NCBI RefSeq assembly: GCF_014306105.1
Contig: NZ_JACRVF010000001.1
Span: 1,566,413 to 1,630,412, forward strand
Length of the DNA stretch: 64,000 nucleotides
From: Pontibacter cellulosilyticus
GTDB lineage: Bacteria > Bacteroidota > Bacteroidia > Cytophagales > Hymenobacteraceae
Direction of reading: 5' to 3'
The notes under the pieces: generated by a model
Databases searched by the model: none
What the model was told of the DNA's origin: nothing
What the model saw: only the letters and a program-made list of their open reading frames with translations
Shown: positions 61,140 to 64,000 of the stretch, one piece after another
How the letters are laid out: every line of letters starts with the position of its first letter
Numbering within the stretch: position 1 is the first letter of the stretch
Made by a program: the position numbers and the translations under genes

Positions 61140-64000
61140 ATGCCATATATACCTACCATTACCCCTGACTCCAGAATTATACAGATAGCCAACAGTTTAC
61201 TTGGGGTGCTTGCGCAGCTTACCAATCCTAATAATGGGTTACTGGTTGCTTTACCTAGTGGACAAATTTTGGCTAAAGATGCACAGGTACAAAAATATGT
61301 TTCTGCTGCTTCTGAACAGCTGCATAACCTGTTAGCCATGGAAGATTCTGCTTTTCAAGGGGTAATGGAAGAGTTGAGGCTAAACCAGATTGTTTCCGGA
61401 AACTTCCAGGCAGCAACAGGAGCCGCGCGCAACACCTATCATTACAGCATTAAACTGGTAAGGTATCAGGAGCAGGATTTTGTATGCGCAGAACTAACTG
61501 GCGTAGGGCAGCCCTCTACCCTTATTCCTGTGGACGGAGACAGCTACCACAACATTTTTGAGAGCAGCGTAGAACCGCTTTTTATACTTGACTGCAGCGG
61601 CAATTTCATCGACCTGAACCAGAGCGCACTCAGGATGATTCATAAGTCGAAGGAGGAGCTTTTGGGTGCTTCTATCTACCGCAACTTTGGCTTAAACCTA
61701 TTTGAACGAGTTGCCCTTAGAAACCAGATTAATTTGGCAATTACCGGCACTACCCAACGATTTGAGTGGTGGCTGCACGAAGAAAACAATGAGCTTTTAC
61801 CAGTTGAAATTTCTTTGCAGGCAGGCAGCTTTCGCGATGAGCCTGTTGTGTTTGGCTATGTTAAAAACCTATATGAGGTTATTGATGCAGAACAAGATAT
61901 CCGGTTTCGTAACCACCAGTTGGAGTTTGTAAACACACTTATCACCAACTTATCCTCCTCCGACAGCCAACATGATGTTCTAAACACCACACTGGACGAG
62001 CTGATTGACAAAAGTGATGTAACCGGAGGTGCAGTTTTTACTTTCAGCCAGGATGAGGGGCTGCTCCAGCTGTCATACTCAGCAGGGGAAGCAAGCCCTG
62101 AGGGATTACCAGAAACACAAAAACTGCCCGCAGCACTGGTAAACAGTATACTTAAAAGCGAAAAACGCAAAGCAATTACTGACACACGCGCATTTCTGAA
62201 GAAGGCCTTACACAAAGACCTGACAGTTGTACCTATCACAACAGATACAGAACTGCTTGCGCTTATTTTAATATGGCCCGGCGATGAAGCGCACATGACG
62301 CAGTCTTTCGCTGCCTTGCTTGATTTTATCGGCAGCGCCATAGGCAACTATATCTCCAGGCACAGACTCCTGCACCAACTCACACTCTCAGAGGACAAGT
62401 ATAAATTGTTGTTCGAAGCCTCTTATGACGCAATTGTGCTGTTACAGGATGGCGTAGTAAAAGAATGTAACGAGAAGGCGCTGGAGTTTTTCAGGTGTAC
62501 CCGCGAAGATCTGATAAATCACTCTCCTGTTGAATTTTCCCCTGCCTTTCAGCCGGACGGAAGCCGCTCAGATGTTAAAGGAGAGCAGATCATACAAGAA
62601 GTACTAAGTACTGGCAGGCCCATTACTTTTGAATGGAAGCACCGTAGGAAAGATGGCACTGAGCTTGACACTGAAATTAATGCGAACCGCCTGCAGATAG
62701 ATGGGCAGTACTATGTGCAGGGCTTCATGCGCGATACAACACAGCGCAACCAGGTGCAGCAGGCCATGCGGCGCCAGGAAATCCTGAATGAGTCGATGGC
62801 TCAGTTTCGCAACTTCCTTGATAAAGTAAACCTGATATACTTCAGCTTGGATGTAAACGGCTACATTACCTATGCCAATGATTACTTTTTAAAGTATATT
62901 GAGTATAGCCGTGAAGAACTGATCGGTCAGGATTATTTTGAGTTGCTGGTAACGGAGCACGACAGGGAGCAGCGCAGAGCAGAGTACCTTGCCACCCTAC
63001 AGTCACGGCAACTGAATACGTATTACGAACGCGACGTTATCTCCAAGACTGGCCAGACAAAGACTATCCGTTGGAACAGCATGTTTGAGTACAATGCTGA
63101 TGGCGAACTGATCGGATTAACTATTGTCGGTAAGGATATGACTGATAAGCGCATCGCCATGGAGGCTCTAAAGGATAATAAAATACGCCTGCAGGACCTC
63201 TTCGACAATGCCCATGACCTCATCCAGAATATTTCAGTTGACAATAAATTCATTTTCGTAAACCGTGCCTGGAAAGAGCGTCTGGGATATACAGATGAAG
63301 ACATTGAGACGCTGACACTGAATGACATTGTACATCCATACTACAAGGCGAAGCTGATTTACCAGTTGCGGAATCTGTATAAGGGTGAGAATGTAAATAA
63401 GATAGAAACAGTTTTTCTAACCAAGGCAGGCAAGCCGGTGCACCTTATCGGAAGTATAACCTGCAGCTGGCAGGATGGGCAACCGGTAGCTACCCGCGGT
63501 ATTTTGCATGATATCACAGACCGCATCAAGGCAGAACGATTGCAGAAAGTATACTATAGCATAGCCAATCTGGCCATCAGCAGTAAAGACCTTAACTCTC
63601 TGTACTCTGCCATACATCGGGAGCTAAGTAAGATCATCGAAACCCGCAACATATACATCGCGCTTTGCGACGATGAGCGGAGGACGCTGCACTTTGCATA
63701 CCTGGTGGACCAATACGTTGAGAAAACCGGCAGAGCACCAAAAGAAAGGCCTTTTACAAAAGGTTTATCAGAGTACATTATACAGTCGGGCAAACCACTG
63801 TATATGCAAAAGGCCGACCTGATAAAACTTGCCGAAGAGGAAAACCTGAAGATACACGGCGCCATTCCAGAAGTAATGCTTTGCTCTCCGCTTGCTATCG
63901 GCGACAGGATTATTGGAGTTATTACATTACAAGATTATCAGAACCCAGAGGCTTACGTGCATACAGATATTGAGATACTTCACTTTATCTCGAACCAGGT
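61140..64000 (+). CDS. Multi-PAS/GAF sensor protein, probably a histidine kinase (C-terminus cut)
   Basis: From ATG 61140 the frame stays open to the window end (953 codons). After about 125 residues of unknown fold it shows a PAS domain (YHNIFESSVEPLFILDCSG), a GAF-like stretch around residues 260-415, three further PAS segments (YKLLFEASYDAIVLLQDG; VNLIYFSLDVNGYITYAND; LQDLFDNAHDLIQNISVDN), and a second GAF domain (SLYSAIHRELSKIIETRNIYIAL). There is no signal peptide or membrane span, so the sensors are cytosolic. The output domain is beyond the edge; a histidine kinase is most likely but not seen. Confidence 0.85.
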   Translation, partial: MPYIPTITPDSRIIQIANSLLGVLAQLTNPNNGLLVALPSGQILAKDAQVQKYVSAASEQLHNLLAMEDSAFQGVMEELRLNQIVSGNFQAATGAARNTYHYSIKLVRYQEQDFVCAELTGVGQPSTLIPVDGDSYHNIFESSVEPLFILDCSGNFIDLNQSALRMIHKSKEELLGASIYRNFGLNLFERVALRNQINLAITGTTQRFEWWLHEENNELLPVEISLQAGSFRDEPVVFGYVKNLYEVIDAEQDIRFRNHQLEFVNTLITNLSSSDSQHDVLNTTLDELIDKSDVTGGAVFTFSQDEGLLQLSYSAGEASPEGLPETQKLPAALVNSILKSEKRKAITDTRAFLKKALHKDLTVVPITTDTELLALILIWPGDEAHMTQSFAALLDFIGSAIGNYISRHRLLHQLTLSEDKYKLLFEASYDAIVLLQDGVVKECNEKALEFFRCTREDLINHSPVEFSPAFQPDGSRSDVKGEQIIQEVLSTGRPITFEWKHRRKDGTELDTEINANRLQIDGQYYVQGFMRDTTQRNQVQQAMRRQEILNESMAQFRNFLDKVNLIYFSLDVNGYITYANDYFLKYIEYSREELIGQDYFELLVTEHDREQRRAEYLATLQSRQLNTYYERDVISKTGQTKTIRWNSMFEYNADGELIGLTIVGKDMTDKRIAMEALKDNKIRLQDLFDNAHDLIQNISVDNKFIFVNRAWKERLGYTDEDIETLTLNDIVHPYYKAKLIYQLRNLYKGENVNKIETVFLTKAGKPVHLIGSITCSWQDGQPVATRGILHDITDRIKAERLQKVYYSIANLAISSKDLNSLYSAIHRELSKIIETRNIYIALCDDERRTLHFAYLVDQYVEKTGRAPKERPFTKGLSEYIIQSGKPLYMQKADLIKLAEEENLKIHGAIPEVMLCSPLAIGDRIIGVITLQDYQNPEAYVHTDIEILHFISNQ

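Overview
The window looks like chromosomal DNA of a Bacteroidota member, most likely the Hymenobacteraceae/Cytophagales side (Pontibacter-like). This is an inference from gene content and style: a TonB-dependent receptor paired with a DUF4249 lipoprotein, a TamB plus lipoprotein-type TamA (TamL) pair, a transketolase split into two genes, Bacteroidota-type promoters (TTTG, about 19 nt, TAnnTTTG), almost no Shine-Dalgarno sequences, and many SPI/SPII signal peptides. No rRNA, tRNA, CRISPR array, insertion sequence or prophage was seen.

Layout. 0-3.9 kb: tail of an EamA-like transporter, HPPD (tyrosine catabolism), a phosphohexomutase and a small hypothetical protein. 3.9-19 kb: an exopolysaccharide/capsule locus on the minus strand, read from wza and wzc through Wzx flippase, glycosyltransferases, an acetyltransferase, a Wzy-like polymerase, a WecG/TagA transferase and a DUF4184 protein to the WcaJ-type initiating transferase. 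Its middle (about 6-15.7 kb) is far more AT-rich than the rest, as expected of an exchanged serotype cassette between conserved ends. 19.3-21.7 kb: an outer-membrane barrel protein and a GT61 glycosyltransferase.

21.9-34.1 kb is housekeeping: DnaB, an Mpl-like Mur ligase, a DEDDh exonuclease, an M48 lipoprotein protease, a FAH-family hydrolase, an M23 endopeptidase, Bcp peroxiredoxin, and the transketolase halves with a VWA-domain gene between them. 34.2-35.7 kb: an ECF sigma factor, a one-TM protein and a Spy/CpxP-like periplasmic protein, probably a stress-response unit. 35.7-45.1 kb: DUF885 peptidase, PepE, small hypothetical genes, an MBL-fold protein, a Dph6-like PP-loop enzyme, and the DUF4249/TonB receptor pair. 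45.3-51.2 kb: SDR, SLC13 transporter, lipoproteins, a TerB-like protein, phosphofructokinase. 51.4-64 kb: TamB-TamL, MiaA with a glycosyltransferase, and the start of a large multi-PAS/GAF sensor cut by the window end.

I did not find a clearly new multi-gene system. The observations I rate highest are: a strongly over-represented dispersed heptamer (TATACTT/AAGTATA) that is not enriched in the EPS cassette; a DnaB whose C-terminus imitates the acidic tip of SSB; a tamB with no ATG/GTG/TTG able to include its membrane anchor; a VWA gene between the transketolase subunits; and heptad TAATTCN tandem repeats. All counts and motif positions were read by eye.
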